Positions 7,390-15,909 of a DNA stretch of 64,000 bases are shown here, one piece after another. A program made the position numbers and the translations under genes. Each line of letters opens with the position of its first letter. The stretch's first letter is position 1. This DNA comes from an uncultured Pseudodesulfovibrio sp. (lineage in GTDB: Bacteria > Desulfobacterota > Desulfovibrionia > Desulfovibrionales > Desulfovibrionaceae): positions 3,603,518 through 3,667,517 of the forward strand of contig NZ_OY782498.1 in assembly GCF_963677845.1 (NCBI RefSeq), in the 5' to 3' direction. The notes beneath the pieces were generated by a model. It saw only the letters and a list, made by a program, of their open reading frames with translations, did no database searches and had not been told where the DNA came from.

Positions 7390-9978
7390 ATGAAATTTTC
7401 CATCCGTATTAAAATATTCGTTGTACTTTTGGCGTTCAGTCTGGGGCCACTTTTCCTTTCGCGTGGGCTTATGGGCAAAGCTTCCTCCGAGGCTGTACGA
7501 GATATGGCCGAAGAGTTGCGTAAGGAACTGCTCTTTATTGTTGCCTCAGAACTTGAATATAACGCTACGTCATTGTTGACCCTTCTTGAGCGCGGTGGGG
7601 AGACTATGAAATTAGCAGTGCGCGCCCTTGCCATTGATACTGGACGGGTTTTTGATCACAAAAAGCCTGCTGCTGAATCAAAAATTTATTATTCCATTGA
7701 TTTTGCCGATCCCGACGAAGCTCCACCGGATGCAATGCCGCATATCGGCTATGTGCGAAAGACCATGTCCGGGCGGGAGCGGCCCATCAAAGTCAGTTTT
7801 GAGTATCCAGCAGTTCATTTATCCCATCGTGTGCGGGGAAAAGATGTAAAAAAGGATCTGCAACTGTTGCAGCAGTTGACCCCGACATTGCGTGGCCTCA
7901 TTCAAGACATGACCGATGCTCCATTCTGGATCAATGTCGGTCTTGAATCTGGTGTATTTCTGACCTATCCGGGGCATGGTGGACTCCCTTCCATGTACGA
8001 CCACAGGGATCAGGATTGGTATCAAGAGTCCAAGGAATCAAATACATGGAAGTTTTATCTGACTGTTGATCCTGTCACACGGGCGACTGTGTCTACGATA
8101 GCTTTTCCCATTCGATCAAATGACGGAACATTTCTCGGCTGCGCATCTTTGGATCTGCCTGCTTTTGCCATAATGGGTGAGGAGGAGTTGAAAGAACGGT
8201 GGGATGGAGAAATCCTTTCTTTCATGGTCACCCGGGATTCTTCCGGAGATGCTCAGAACAAAGGACTACCGATTCTTGCACAGAAAGACCCTCGTGCTGG
8301 CGGCCATCGTCATTGGATGTCCGGCGTTGAACAGGAGTGGTTAACCTTTGATGATCCCATTGGTACGGAAGTCCTGTTGCACGCCATGGACATGCAAAAG
8401 TCCGGCACGGTGCCGCTTTCCTATAAAGGGGAAGATTCTTTGTGCGCCTTTGCTTCCAATAGTTTTTATTCTTTTATTATCATCGCCCCTAAAAAGGTGG
8501 TTTCCAAATTACCAAATGCTGTGGCCGGTTCATTGGATATCCTGTTTGATGAAATGCGTTCTATTTCCTTTATAATTTCCGGTATAATGTTGATTTTTAC
8601 CGGGGTAATCGCCTGGTTTGGTTCACGGGCAATCACCCGGCCTCTTCTCGCCATGACCGATGTGGCCCGGCGATTGGCTGGCGGTGATTTTTCGGCTCGC
8701 ATGACGCAGAAAACCGGTGATGAGCGCGATGATCTTATAGAGTCCTTTAATGAAATGGGACCACAGCTTAAGGAATTGATGCGTCTCAACAAAGACATGG
8801 AACTCGCACAGGAAGTGCAGCGCTTGCTGCTGCCACATTCCGAGCCATGTCTGGATGGATTCGATATTTCCGGTGGTATTTCCTATTGTGATCAGACCGG
8901 TGGTGATTATTACGATTTCCTGAATGTTAAATGTCAGGATGGAGAAGCATTGGGAGTGGTCGTCGGTGATGTGTCTGGTCATGGCCTTCCGTCTGCCATG
9001 GTCATGGCCGCTGCCAGAGGACAGTTTCACACCCTGTCTAAAGTCACCATGGGGCCGCACGAACGGATGCAATCCATCAATGAAGTGTTGAGTCGTGATT
9101 TGGATGGGACAGGTCGATTCCTGACGATGTTTTATCTGCGACTCAAGAAGAATGATGCTTCGGTTAAATGGGTACGCGCAGGACATGATCCGGCCATTCG
9201 ATACAATCCGGACACCGATAGTTTCGGCGAGTTGCTCGGTGCAGGACTTCCGCTTGGGGTTTTAGAAGAGTATGAGTACGAATCCCATGAGACCCAGTTG
9301 GAAAACGGCGAGATTCTGGTGTTGGCCACGGACGGAGTCTGGGAGGCCCGGAATGATGAAGGCATAATGTTTGGCAAGAAGAGAATGCTTGCCATCATCA
9401 GAGAGAGTGCGCATAAAAACGCAGAGGGAATCCGTTTGGCGTTGATGGACGCCGTGGATCGCTATCAGGTCAATGGGCAGGAAGATGATATTGCAGTCGT
9501 TGTTATCAAAAAAACCAGCGGAAAGTGCATGCCTGGAGATACCGTCTCATTTCGTATGACCAATAAGGAAAACTGCTTTCGGTGTTTTCAGCCGAAAGTA
9601 GAGGCCTTTGGTGAGGCCAACGGTTTGTCGGGGAAAATAATTTTTCACCTGACATTGGTACTTGATGAATTGGTTACGAATATCATTGATTATGGGTACG
9701 CCGATTTCGACGAACATCCTATCGACGTTTCTTTGTCCATGGACGGAGATGTTTTGACTATCAAAGTGGAAGATGATGCCGAGCCTTTCAATATTTTGAA
9801 GGCCCCTGAACCTGAGTTGGATGTGCCATTGGAAGACCGTGATCGCCCCATCGGCGGCATGGGTATTCATCTGATCAAGAACATGGTGCATGGTATTGAA
9901 TACGTGCGTGAAGGCGGCAAGAACGTCCTTACATTGAGAAAAGATACAAGCAAGTCCTGCACTTCTGCGAAGGGGTAG
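7390..9978 (+). CDS. Membrane sensor PP2C phosphatase fused to an anti-sigma-type kinase domain
   Basis: 862 residues. TM1 is near 7-24; a large periplasmic sensor of Cache type (about 28-388) includes DQDWYQE and a second lobe; TM2 is near 391-410; HAMP 412-464. A SpoIIE/RsbU phosphatase follows (about 485-706) with metal-binding acids in GGDYYD (D506), GDVSGHG (D527), TDGVWE (D648) and EDD (699-700). A C-terminal HATPase domain (730-850) has N-box LDELVTNIIDYG, G1 VEDDAEPF and G2 GGMGIHLIK. Phosphatase and RsbW-like kinase activities toward the same STAS protein are thus in one chain. The STAS gene follows 17 bases downstream. By family logic an outside signal sets the phosphorylation state of that protein. 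Confidence 0.93.
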   Translation: MKFSIRIKIFVVLLAFSLGPLFLSRGLMGKASSEAVRDMAEELRKELLFIVASELEYNATSLLTLLERGGETMKLAVRALAIDTGRVFDHKKPAAESKIYYSIDFADPDEAPPDAMPHIGYVRKTMSGRERPIKVSFEYPAVHLSHRVRGKDVKKDLQLLQQLTPTLRGLIQDMTDAPFWINVGLESGVFLTYPGHGGLPSMYDHRDQDWYQESKESNTWKFYLTVDPVTRATVSTIAFPIRSNDGTFLGCASLDLPAFAIMGEEELKERWDGEILSFMVTRDSSGDAQNKGLPILAQKDPRAGGHRHWMSGVEQEWLTFDDPIGTEVLLHAMDMQKSGTVPLSYKGEDSLCAFASNSFYSFIIIAPKKVVSKLPNAVAGSLDILFDEMRSISFIISGIMLIFTGVIAWFGSRAITRPLLAMTDVARRLAGGDFSARMTQKTGDERDDLIESFNEMGPQLKELMRLNKDMELAQEVQRLLLPHSEPCLDGFDISGGISYCDQTGGDYYDFLNVKCQDGEALGVVVGDVSGHGLPSAMVMAAARGQFHTLSKVTMGPHERMQSINEVLSRDLDGTGRFLTMFYLRLKKNDASVKWVRAGHDPAIRYNPDTDSFGELLGAGLPLGVLEEYEYESHETQLENGEILVLATDGVWEARNDEGIMFGKKRMLAIIRESAHKNAEGIRLALMDAVDRYQVNGQEDDIAVVVIKKTSGKCMPGDTVSFRMTNKENCFRCFQPKVEAFGEANGLSGKIIFHLTLVLDELVTNIIDYGYADFDEHPIDVSLSMDGDVLTIKVEDDAEPFNILKAPEPELDVPLEDRDRPIGGMGIHLIKNMVHGIEYVREGGKNVLTLRKDTSKSCTSAKG

Positions 9979-9995
9979 GCATACGGAGGCATACA

Positions 9996-10328
9996 ATGGC
10001 AATGAATCAGGAAAATGAGAATGGTGTCATCATTCTTGCGGTAGACGGTAATCTTGATGCCGAGGGTACTCAGGCCATGGAAGAGAAAGTCCTTGCCTTG
10101 CTTGAGAGTGGTGAAACTAAATTGCTTTTTGACTTCACGGGGTTGGACTATATCAATAGCTCGGGCTTGCGTGTGCTCGTGCTCGCTTATCAGCGACTCA
10201 AAAAAGCCTCTGGCACTGTCGCTATCTGTGGCGTCAAGGATTACATTCAGGAAGTTTTCGAAGTATCCGGTTACGACAAGATTTTTCCGCTGTATACCGT
10301 ACGGGCTGATGCCTTGGCGGGAATGTAG
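9996..10328 (+). CDS. STAS-domain anti-sigma factor antagonist (RsbV/SpoIIAA-like)
   Basis: 110 residues, the full length of a single STAS domain. The conserved phosphorylation site is in DYINSSGLRVL (Ser55/Ser56), after the usual beta-strand LLFDFTGLDY. The ribosome-binding site ACGGAGG lies upstream of the ATG at 9996. It is co-transcribed with the phosphatase/kinase fusion and is almost surely its substrate. The downstream target (a sigma factor, or a diguanylate cyclase or other output) is not encoded nearby. Confidence 0.92.
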   Translation: MAMNQENENGVIILAVDGNLDAEGTQAMEEKVLALLESGETKLLFDFTGLDYINSSGLRVLVLAYQRLKKASGTVAICGVKDYIQEVFEVSGYDKIFPLYTVRADALAGM

Positions 10329-10343
10329 ATTCGATTCGTGATA

Positions 10344-10438
10344 AGGTCATCTGCGTCGCTGTAGGGTGTAATTTAATCGCTCTAATGGAGCGAGGTACGC
10401 CAGCGGTTAAATTACACACGCCATCGACACATCTGATT
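10344..10438. repeat. Dispersed two-armed palindromic element, copy 1
   Basis: Inner arms GTGTAATTTAA (10366-10376) and TTAAATTACAC (10407-10417) flank a centre with GCTC/GAGC and GGTACGCC. Outer flanks carry CATCTG near both ends (TCATCTGCGTCG and CGACACATCTGA). The same layout recurs at 55037-55158 after topA. It lies between the STAS gene and its terminator. Confidence 0.6.
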
Positions 10439-10450
10439 TCTTTTTAAAAG

Positions 10451-10560
10451 TCTGCCCCGTGTTGGGCAGAGCATCTTGTTGCTGCCTCATGTGAATATGA
10501 AAATATAAGAAGGTCTCATCTTTTTTCGTGAATACGGAAAAAGTGAGACCTGTTTTTTTT
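10451..10560 (+). terminator. Terminator pair after the STAS gene
   Basis: A small hairpin TCTGCCC/GGGCAGA (10451-10470) is followed by the main terminator: AGGTCTCA (10511-10518) pairs with TGAGACCT (10544-10551), the stem is extended by T6/A5 runs, and T8 follows at 10553-10560. It ends the phosphatase-STAS transcript. Confidence 0.85.
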
Positions 10561-10593
10561 ATCATGCAACTCACGAAAAGACGCCGAAGGCAC

Positions 10594-10655
10594 ATTAAAA
10601 AGTTTTGGAGATTCTCAAGAACTTTTTGAAAAAGGTTTTTGAGCCTTTGGAGGCC
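10594..10655. repeat. Dispersed intergenic element, copy 1 (overlaps a gene end)
   Basis: The sequence TAAAAAGTTTTGGAGATTCTC, an imperfect hairpin (CTCAAGAACTTTTT with AAAAAGGTTTTTGAG), then CCTTTGGAGGC. The same order occurs at 32470-32531 with a perfect hairpin. It supplies the last dozen codons and stop of the EamA transporter gene. Confidence 0.7.
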
Positions 10656-11559
10656 TTCTCCTGAATTTGAGTCGTCCGTCAATAAGAATGGCCGCGGCTG
10701 AGACAATGAGCATGCCGATTATGAGGCGCATGGTGAACGGTTCCCCGAGGAAGGAGATGCCGAGTGTTGATGCGCTGAATGGGATGAGCAGGGTCACAAG
10801 GCTGATGTTGGTTGCTCCGGCTGACGTGAGTATGCGGAAGAAAATGAGAGAAGCAATCGTCGAACAGAGTAACCCCAGTCCTGTGATGGCGGCGAGGGTT
10901 TCGAGTCCTGGCATGGGTAATTCCCATGGTCTGGTCATAATGAGGACAACGGGGGCCATGACCAATGAGGCAGCAGAGAGCTGAAGACATCCCATGACTG
11001 TGGGGGGCATGCCGGTCAGCCGTCTGGCGTAGGTTGCCGCACAGGCGTAGGACAGGGCTGCTCCCATGATGGCTATTTGTCCGAAAACGTGGTCGCCGAA
11101 ACCTATGAGCGCGTCAGTGCCGATGAGAGTCGCCACGCCGCCTAGACCGAGGGCCGCGCCGGAGAGTTTGCGCATGGAGAACCGTTCGTCCGCCGTGAAA
11201 AAGTGGGCCACTAATATGGTGAAGGCTGGGGTCGTGGCATTGATGACCGCGGCCAGGCCGCTTTCGATGTACTGCTGTCCCCAGACAATGAGGAAGAATG
11301 GAAGTGCCGTATTAAATGTACCGAGAACAGCAAGCTGTCGCCATCGGTGTAGATGAACACGGGCCTTTTGTCGGGTAATGAAAACCACGGCTATCAGGCC
11401 GAGGCTCCCAATTGAGATACGCCCGAACACGACCAGCATCGGCGGCAGTTCCCGCAGGGCTATTTCGTTGAAGAAGAATCCGCCACCCCAGATGATGGAA
11501 AGGGTGATGAGCATCAACCATTCAATGAGGGTCATATTTTGTATGCCGCGTGCTTTCAT
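10615..11559 (-). CDS. EamA/DMT-superfamily transporter
   Basis: Inner-membrane permease with ten hydrophobic segments arranged as two EamA repeats, the class of metabolite exporters such as RhaT/YddG relatives. Typical features are IIWGGGFFFNEIALREL near the N-terminus and the second repeat beginning near AIMGAALSYACAATY. About 314 residues from the ATG at 11559 (AAAGG nearby); an ATG at 11535 (MTLIEWL) is equally plausible. The C-terminal tail RRPPKAQKPFSKSS is read from a dispersed intergenic repeat, so the natural end may have been altered by that insertion. Substrate unknown. Confidence 0.88.
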   Translation of the reverse strand: MKARGIQNMTLIEWLMLITLSIIWGGGFFFNEIALRELPPMLVVFGRISIGSLGLIAVVFITRQKARVHLHRWRQLAVLGTFNTALPFFLIVWGQQYIESGLAAVINATTPAFTILVAHFFTADERFSMRKLSGAALGLGGVATLIGTDALIGFGDHVFGQIAIMGAALSYACAATYARRLTGMPPTVMGCLQLSAASLVMAPVVLIMTRPWELPMPGLETLAAITGLGLLCSTIASLIFFRILTSAGATNISLVTLLIPFSASTLGISFLGEPFTMRLIIGMLIVSAAAILIDGRLKFRRRPPKAQKPFSKSS

Positions 11560-11643
11560 GGTGCCTTTGTGCCTGTGAATTGGTGCTTGTTCAAGCGGAT
11601 ATCGGCGTTGGCTTTTACGAAAGCTATATGCCTGAAAATAAAA

Positions 11644-11673
11644 ATCCGCCTGTCCGGATAAGGACAGGCGGAT
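11644..11673 (-). terminator. Terminator of the LysM lipoprotein gene
   Basis: ATCCGCCTGTCC (11644-11655) and GGACAGGCGGAT (11662-11673) form a perfect 12-bp stem with loop GGATAA. On the minus strand TTTTTATTTTC follows. Confidence 0.88.
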
Positions 11674-11696
11674 ATGTATGTCTGGTGAGGCTAGCC

Positions 11697-12167
11697 TTAG
11701 AAGCTATAACCGAGAGCCGCGCGCATCTCTGCGGGGATCATGGCATCCTGTCCAGGCTCAAGAGCCTTCCAGGGAGCACCGGCTTCCTTGCGGGATGCCT
11801 TGACTTCTTCGAGGTCGAAGCCGTAGCGGGGCACGTCAAACTGCTGACCGGGGTAGATCATGTCAGGATTGTTGATCTTGTCACGGTTAGCCTTGAAAAT
11901 CAGGGGCCACATGAAGGGATCGTTGTACACGTGCTTGTACTCGGAAATCCACCACAGGCATTCGCCCTTGGTCACAGTGTGTGTCACCGGCAGAGAATCG
12001 TATTCAGCCTTGTAGACCTGCATGGGGTCGACAATAACGACTTCTTCTTCAACGATGACTTCTTTTTCCTCAACGACAACCACTTCTGGCTCGGTTTGGA
12101 CTTTTTTGGCGCAGCCCCAGGCAAAGACAAGGCACAGGGCGATTGCGAGTAAAATCAGCTTCTTCAT
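11697..12167 (-). CDS. LysM-domain lipoprotein
   Basis: 156 residues from the ATG at 12167, which has GAGGAGG seven bases upstream. A lipoprotein signal (MKKLILLAIALCLVFAWGC, lipobox AWGC) is followed by an unusual Val/Glu stretch of alternating VVVEEKE/VIVEEE and then a LysM domain (about 60-115: HTVTKGECLWWIS, NDPFMWPLIFKANRDKI, PGQQFDVP). LysM binds peptidoglycan or chitin-like glycans, so the protein probably sits in the envelope facing the wall. It has its own terminator. The conserved tail after the LysM domain has no assigned role. Confidence 0.88.
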   Translation of the reverse strand: MKKLILLAIALCLVFAWGCAKKVQTEPEVVVVEEKEVIVEEEVVIVDPMQVYKAEYDSLPVTHTVTKGECLWWISEYKHVYNDPFMWPLIFKANRDKINNPDMIYPGQQFDVPRYGFDLEEVKASRKEAGAPWKALEPGQDAMIPAEMRAALGYSF

Positions 12168-12220
12168 TGTGGGCCTCCTCAAAAAGATCGCATTTTGCAG
12201 ATTCCAGTGTGAAAACTGGG

Positions 12221-12991
12221 TCAAGTATTTATTCTAGTTGCCCAATTATCAATAATTTTCTTTTCTTGCAACACTATTTTGCTGGTTGGGTTCTCGGCGA
12301 AGGCTTTCTCTATTGCCTGACTCGCCTCTTTCATCCATCCTCCCATACGAAGACTCTCACTGGCAAGGACGAACATGCGTTCCGGTTCATTTTCATAAAT
12401 GGCGGAAATAAGGTGGTCGTATTCAGTGCCGAAAACAGCCTTAACCAATTCGTTTTGTGAGAAAATATACCGTGCTAGTAACACATTCTCACTGTATCTA
12501 TGAAGGTAAAATGGAAGAAGTTGTCGGCACTTGTCGATAATGAACCGGATACGGTCAATTTCGCGACGCATGGATTCTTCGGTTTGATTAAGAATTTGAA
12601 AAAGTTGATCCGTGATATCTTTTTCCGACTCGCTCAAATCTCCTTCGTGGAGTTTGTGAAACCATGGCGCGTAGTTTTGTTTTTGATAAGCGTCTTCCTT
12701 GAGCTTAGTGGCTTCATGGAAGATGTAGCCGAGCGCCCAGTCGAGAAATTTTCCGCCCAATTGAGAATGAGGGTCGTTGCGGAAGACGTGGTGAGCTGTG
12801 TCTTTCATGCGCCAGAGCAAGCCCTTGTTCATTTCAAGACCGACGAGGTCTTTGATTACTTCAAATTCCACAGTCCCGTTTTCGTCGAACCCGATGAATT
12901 GAAGTTCAAGTTGTTCACAGGCCTGGCAGAAGAATTTGAACAAGTCCCGCACGAATTCGGGATGCTTTGTTTGTATCCATGCTTTTGACAT
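12221..12991 (-). CDS. Unknown soluble protein in the pgi-sensor kinase operon
   Basis: 256 residues, no family recognised and no signal peptide or membrane segment. It is rich in aromatic and charged residues (GLLWRMKDTAHHVFRND, EDAYQKQNYAPWFHKLHEGD) and predicted mostly helical. It begins 9 bases after the histidine kinase stop, so it is co-transcribed with pgi and the kinase. With no response regulator next to the kinase, this protein could be a partner or output of that signalling path, but only position suggests it. Confidence 0.75.
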   Translation of the reverse strand: MSKAWIQTKHPEFVRDLFKFFCQACEQLELQFIGFDENGTVEFEVIKDLVGLEMNKGLLWRMKDTAHHVFRNDPHSQLGGKFLDWALGYIFHEATKLKEDAYQKQNYAPWFHKLHEGDLSESEKDITDQLFQILNQTEESMRREIDRIRFIIDKCRQLLPFYLHRYSENVLLARYIFSQNELVKAVFGTEYDHLISAIYENEPERMFVLASESLRMGGWMKEASQAIEKAFAENPTSKIVLQEKKIIDNWATRINT

Positions 12992-13000
12992 GTCTATTCC

Positions 13001-14422
13001 TTATGCAGGGAAGATGACATCTATGCGTGCGCCGCCGTTTTCGCCGTTGCTCAGATGCATCTCGATGCCGTGGCTTTCGAAGATGGTGGAAACCAGTGCC
13101 AGACCGAGGCCTGTGCCGGAATCCTTGGTTGTGAAGAAGGGGTCGCGGACTTGATCCAGATGATCGGGTGAAAATCCAGGTCCTGTATCGAGAAGGATGA
13201 TGTGGAGGCGTCCGTGCCCTCGCGCCGCGTTGATGGACAATTCTCCAGCACCGTTCATGGCCTGGAGTGCGTTGGCCACGAGGTTGTAAAAAGCGCGGTA
13301 TAGAAGATCCTTGTCGCCTTTAACTGACATGTCATCGCAGTATTTCCGTTCAATGGTCACACCGAGTTTTTCGCATTCCGGTTCCATGAAGACGGAGACC
13401 TGTTCAAGGATGGAGTCCATTTTGACAGGTAACATGGATGGTTTCTTGGGACGGGCGTAATCAAGAAATTCTGTTACGGTTCGTGAGAGTCGTTTGGCTT
13501 CTTCGTGAAGGGCTTCCAGAATACGGGTAGAGGAACTGCCTTCCTTTTTTGCCCGTTTCAAAATGAGTTCGGAGCTGGAGCAGATGATACCGAGCGGATT
13601 GCGAATTTCGTGCGCAACTCCTGCGACCATGCGACCCATACCTGCCAGTTTTTCCTGCTGTTGTAATTCGAAGATGAGTTTTTCCTTTTCCTTGAGCTGT
13701 TTGTTGCTTAACCGCTCTGCGCGTCGCAGCACTGTGAGGACGAGGAAAAAGAGCACCAATGAGGTGATGAGGGAAAAGGCGATGACGAGTCGTTCAAAGT
13801 TGAGCATGGACAAATAGTCATCCGTGATATCCTGTTCAAATTCCAGAATGCCCATGATTGGGTTTCGGTCGATGTTGGTCAGACTTCGTTCGGCGCGGAG
13901 TGGATTATATGCTCTGAGGGTCATGCTGCCGGGCTTGAGGTCTACCATGAACAGGGCTGCGACTTTGGAGACGCGGGCCAGGATCTCGGCACTGAAATCT
14001 TCAGATTCCCAAGTTTCCGTAACCTTGTATATGGCGTTGCCCGGTTTACCGATTTCATCCTTCGCCATGGAATAGATGACAGTCCCTTTGGCGTCATAGA
14101 TTCGCAAGGTCGAGACATGAAAGCTGTGGACCGTTGACCTGATCACTTTGTCCATGGCTTTGTACTGGTCATCGTTTCGCAGTTGGATGTGACCGAATTT
14201 GACTACCGTGGGGATCACGAATCGGGAAAAGAGCTGATGGCTGACATTTTCGGCCAAGAGCAGAGCAAAGGCTTCCTGTTTTTCAAGCAGGGTCTGCTCG
14301 GCATATTTCGATATGAACAGTGACAGCAGCAGGCTGAAGCTCAAGATGATGACCAGTAGCGTCCAGGATATGACCTTGACGAACTGGAGTGGTTTGCCGC
14401 CGTCGGCGTCGGATATCTGCAA
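13001..14422 (-). CDS. Membrane-bound sensor histidine kinase
   Basis: 473 residues. TM1 about 15-37, periplasmic sensor about 38-209, TM2 about 211-232, a short coiled linker, then HisKA with phospho-acceptor His271 in VAGVAHEIRNPLG and the ATPase domain (N-box YNLVANALQAM, G1 DTGPGF, F-box DPFFTTK, G2 GTGLGL). No PAS or HAMP domain is evident. It starts 4 bases after the pgi stop codon, so the two are translationally linked. No response regulator is adjacent. The H-box style is that of NtrB/ZraS-type kinases, which often pair with sigma-54 activators. Confidence 0.93.
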   Translation of the reverse strand: MQISDADGGKPLQFVKVISWTLLVIILSFSLLLSLFISKYAEQTLLEKQEAFALLLAENVSHQLFSRFVIPTVVKFGHIQLRNDDQYKAMDKVIRSTVHSFHVSTLRIYDAKGTVIYSMAKDEIGKPGNAIYKVTETWESEDFSAEILARVSKVAALFMVDLKPGSMTLRAYNPLRAERSLTNIDRNPIMGILEFEQDITDDYLSMLNFERLVIAFSLITSLVLFFLVLTVLRRAERLSNKQLKEKEKLIFELQQQEKLAGMGRMVAGVAHEIRNPLGIICSSSELILKRAKKEGSSSTRILEALHEEAKRLSRTVTEFLDYARPKKPSMLPVKMDSILEQVSVFMEPECEKLGVTIERKYCDDMSVKGDKDLLYRAFYNLVANALQAMNGAGELSINAARGHGRLHIILLDTGPGFSPDHLDQVRDPFFTTKDSGTGLGLALVSTIFESHGIEMHLSNGENGGARIDVIFPA

Positions 14423-14426
14423 CGGA

Positions 14427-15767
14427 TTAAAACTCCCGTAAATCTCTATCTGCAGTGAGGAAAGCGTTTAAATCCGCTTTTTCACCTTCAAGGCCATCCG
14501 CGTTCATACGCGCCTTGGCCAGTCGTTTTCCAAGTTCCACTGCGGGCTGGTCCAGCGGGTTGATACCCATGAGCCAGCCGGTCAGAATAGTGGCCGCGCC
14601 GAGCAGGGTTATCAATTTGCCAGCTTGTCTCGGGCTGTCCGCGCCCATGCGCAGTTCCACCAGCGGTACACCGTTGGCAGACAACGCCATGCGCGTGCCG
14701 AGGCCCTCCGCCTGAATCAATTCACCGAAATCCTTGTCCCGAACATAACTGAATTGGTCTGGGAGGTCTGCCGGGAATTTCGGTCCGGTAGGCAGATTCG
14801 GACAGGTCAGGAACAGGCACGCCTTGTTGCGTACACCATCCATAAACATCTGGTTTACGGAGTGCTGGTCCGTTACGCCAATAGCGGGGACAGGCTGACT
14901 CCCTTTCCCTTCCTTGCCAAGCGATTCGGCCCAGAGCTGAGCAAACCAATCTCCAAAACTGGCCCACAAGGGGATATAGGCGAAAAAGATCATCTCATCA
15001 AACCCCTTGTCCATGAGGGCCGCACCCCACGCCGCTAACTGGAATGATCCGTGTTCGGTCAGGGTCTCACCAGTGAGGTTCGGGGCGGTCAATTGATTGG
15101 CGACCTCTTGAGCCCCGGCCATGAGCGAATCGACATCCATGCCCAGAAAGAGGGCTGGGACCATGCCCACGGCAGACAGAACAGAATATCTTCCACCAAG
15201 ATTGTCGGGGACCGGCAGGGCCGTGATGCCGTAGGTTTCCACTTCGCCGCGTAGGAATCCGTGTTTTTCATCGGTGACGAGCAGCATGTTTTCATGCCAC
15301 GCGTCTCCCAGATGGCGTTGCATCCATTTTTTGAGAATAAAATACTGGCCCACTGTTTCGATAGTGCCGCCGGATTTGGAAACTGTCACGACCACGGTCT
15401 TTTCGGGCGGGAGTTTGGCAAGATACGCTTCAAGGGCATAAGCATCCACGTTGTCAGCAATCCAGAGGCTCGGTCCGGAGTGTCCCGGTTGATCCTGCTG
15501 GGGGAAGAAAGCTTGTTGTAACGCACGAGCGCCTAAGGCAGAACCACCTATACCAAGCAGGAGCATGTGATCAAATTTCTTGAGAAAAGGTTTGAGTTCT
15601 TCCAGTTGTTTTTTGAGGGCTGAGGCATAAGGCATGGTAAGGAAAGGAAGCTTGCCTGCGCCAGTTTCCTCACGAAGGCGTTCCGCCATTTCTTCGGCCC
15701 GAGCTTCGAAGCTCGCCATGTCTAGGTTTTCCAAACTTGAATTGGTCCAATCAAGAATATCAGCCAT
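14427..15767 (-). CDS. pgi: Glucose-6-phosphate isomerase
   Basis: Interconverts glucose 6-phosphate and fructose 6-phosphate. 446 residues from the ATG at 15767, preceded by GGGAGG; a longer frame upstream lacks a site. The short bacterial type. Family marks seen: the SIS-fold sugar-phosphate loop LLGIGGSALGARAL, VTVSKSGGTIET, the PGI signature GGRYSVLSAVGM and the histidine segment GVTDQHSVNQ. It is the first gene of a unit with a sensor kinase and an unknown protein, an unusual setting for this enzyme. Confidence 0.96.
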   Translation of the reverse strand: MADILDWTNSSLENLDMASFEARAEEMAERLREETGAGKLPFLTMPYASALKKQLEELKPFLKKFDHMLLLGIGGSALGARALQQAFFPQQDQPGHSGPSLWIADNVDAYALEAYLAKLPPEKTVVVTVSKSGGTIETVGQYFILKKWMQRHLGDAWHENMLLVTDEKHGFLRGEVETYGITALPVPDNLGGRYSVLSAVGMVPALFLGMDVDSLMAGAQEVANQLTAPNLTGETLTEHGSFQLAAWGAALMDKGFDEMIFFAYIPLWASFGDWFAQLWAESLGKEGKGSQPVPAIGVTDQHSVNQMFMDGVRNKACLFLTCPNLPTGPKFPADLPDQFSYVRDKDFGELIQAEGLGTRMALSANGVPLVELRMGADSPRQAGKLITLLGAATILTGWLMGINPLDQPAVELGKRLAKARMNADGLEGEKADLNAFLTADRDLREF

Positions 15768-15909
15768 GATGTCCTCCCGGTAAGTGTCGTCAATGTGCCG
15801 AGCACCTTTTTGGCATCGTCTGTGCCGTACAGAAAATATCATTTCCCTGTCATGTACAGAGATTCGTAGAATACCATGATTTCCAGAAAAGGAAAGTCAT
15901 GGCCTGTCA

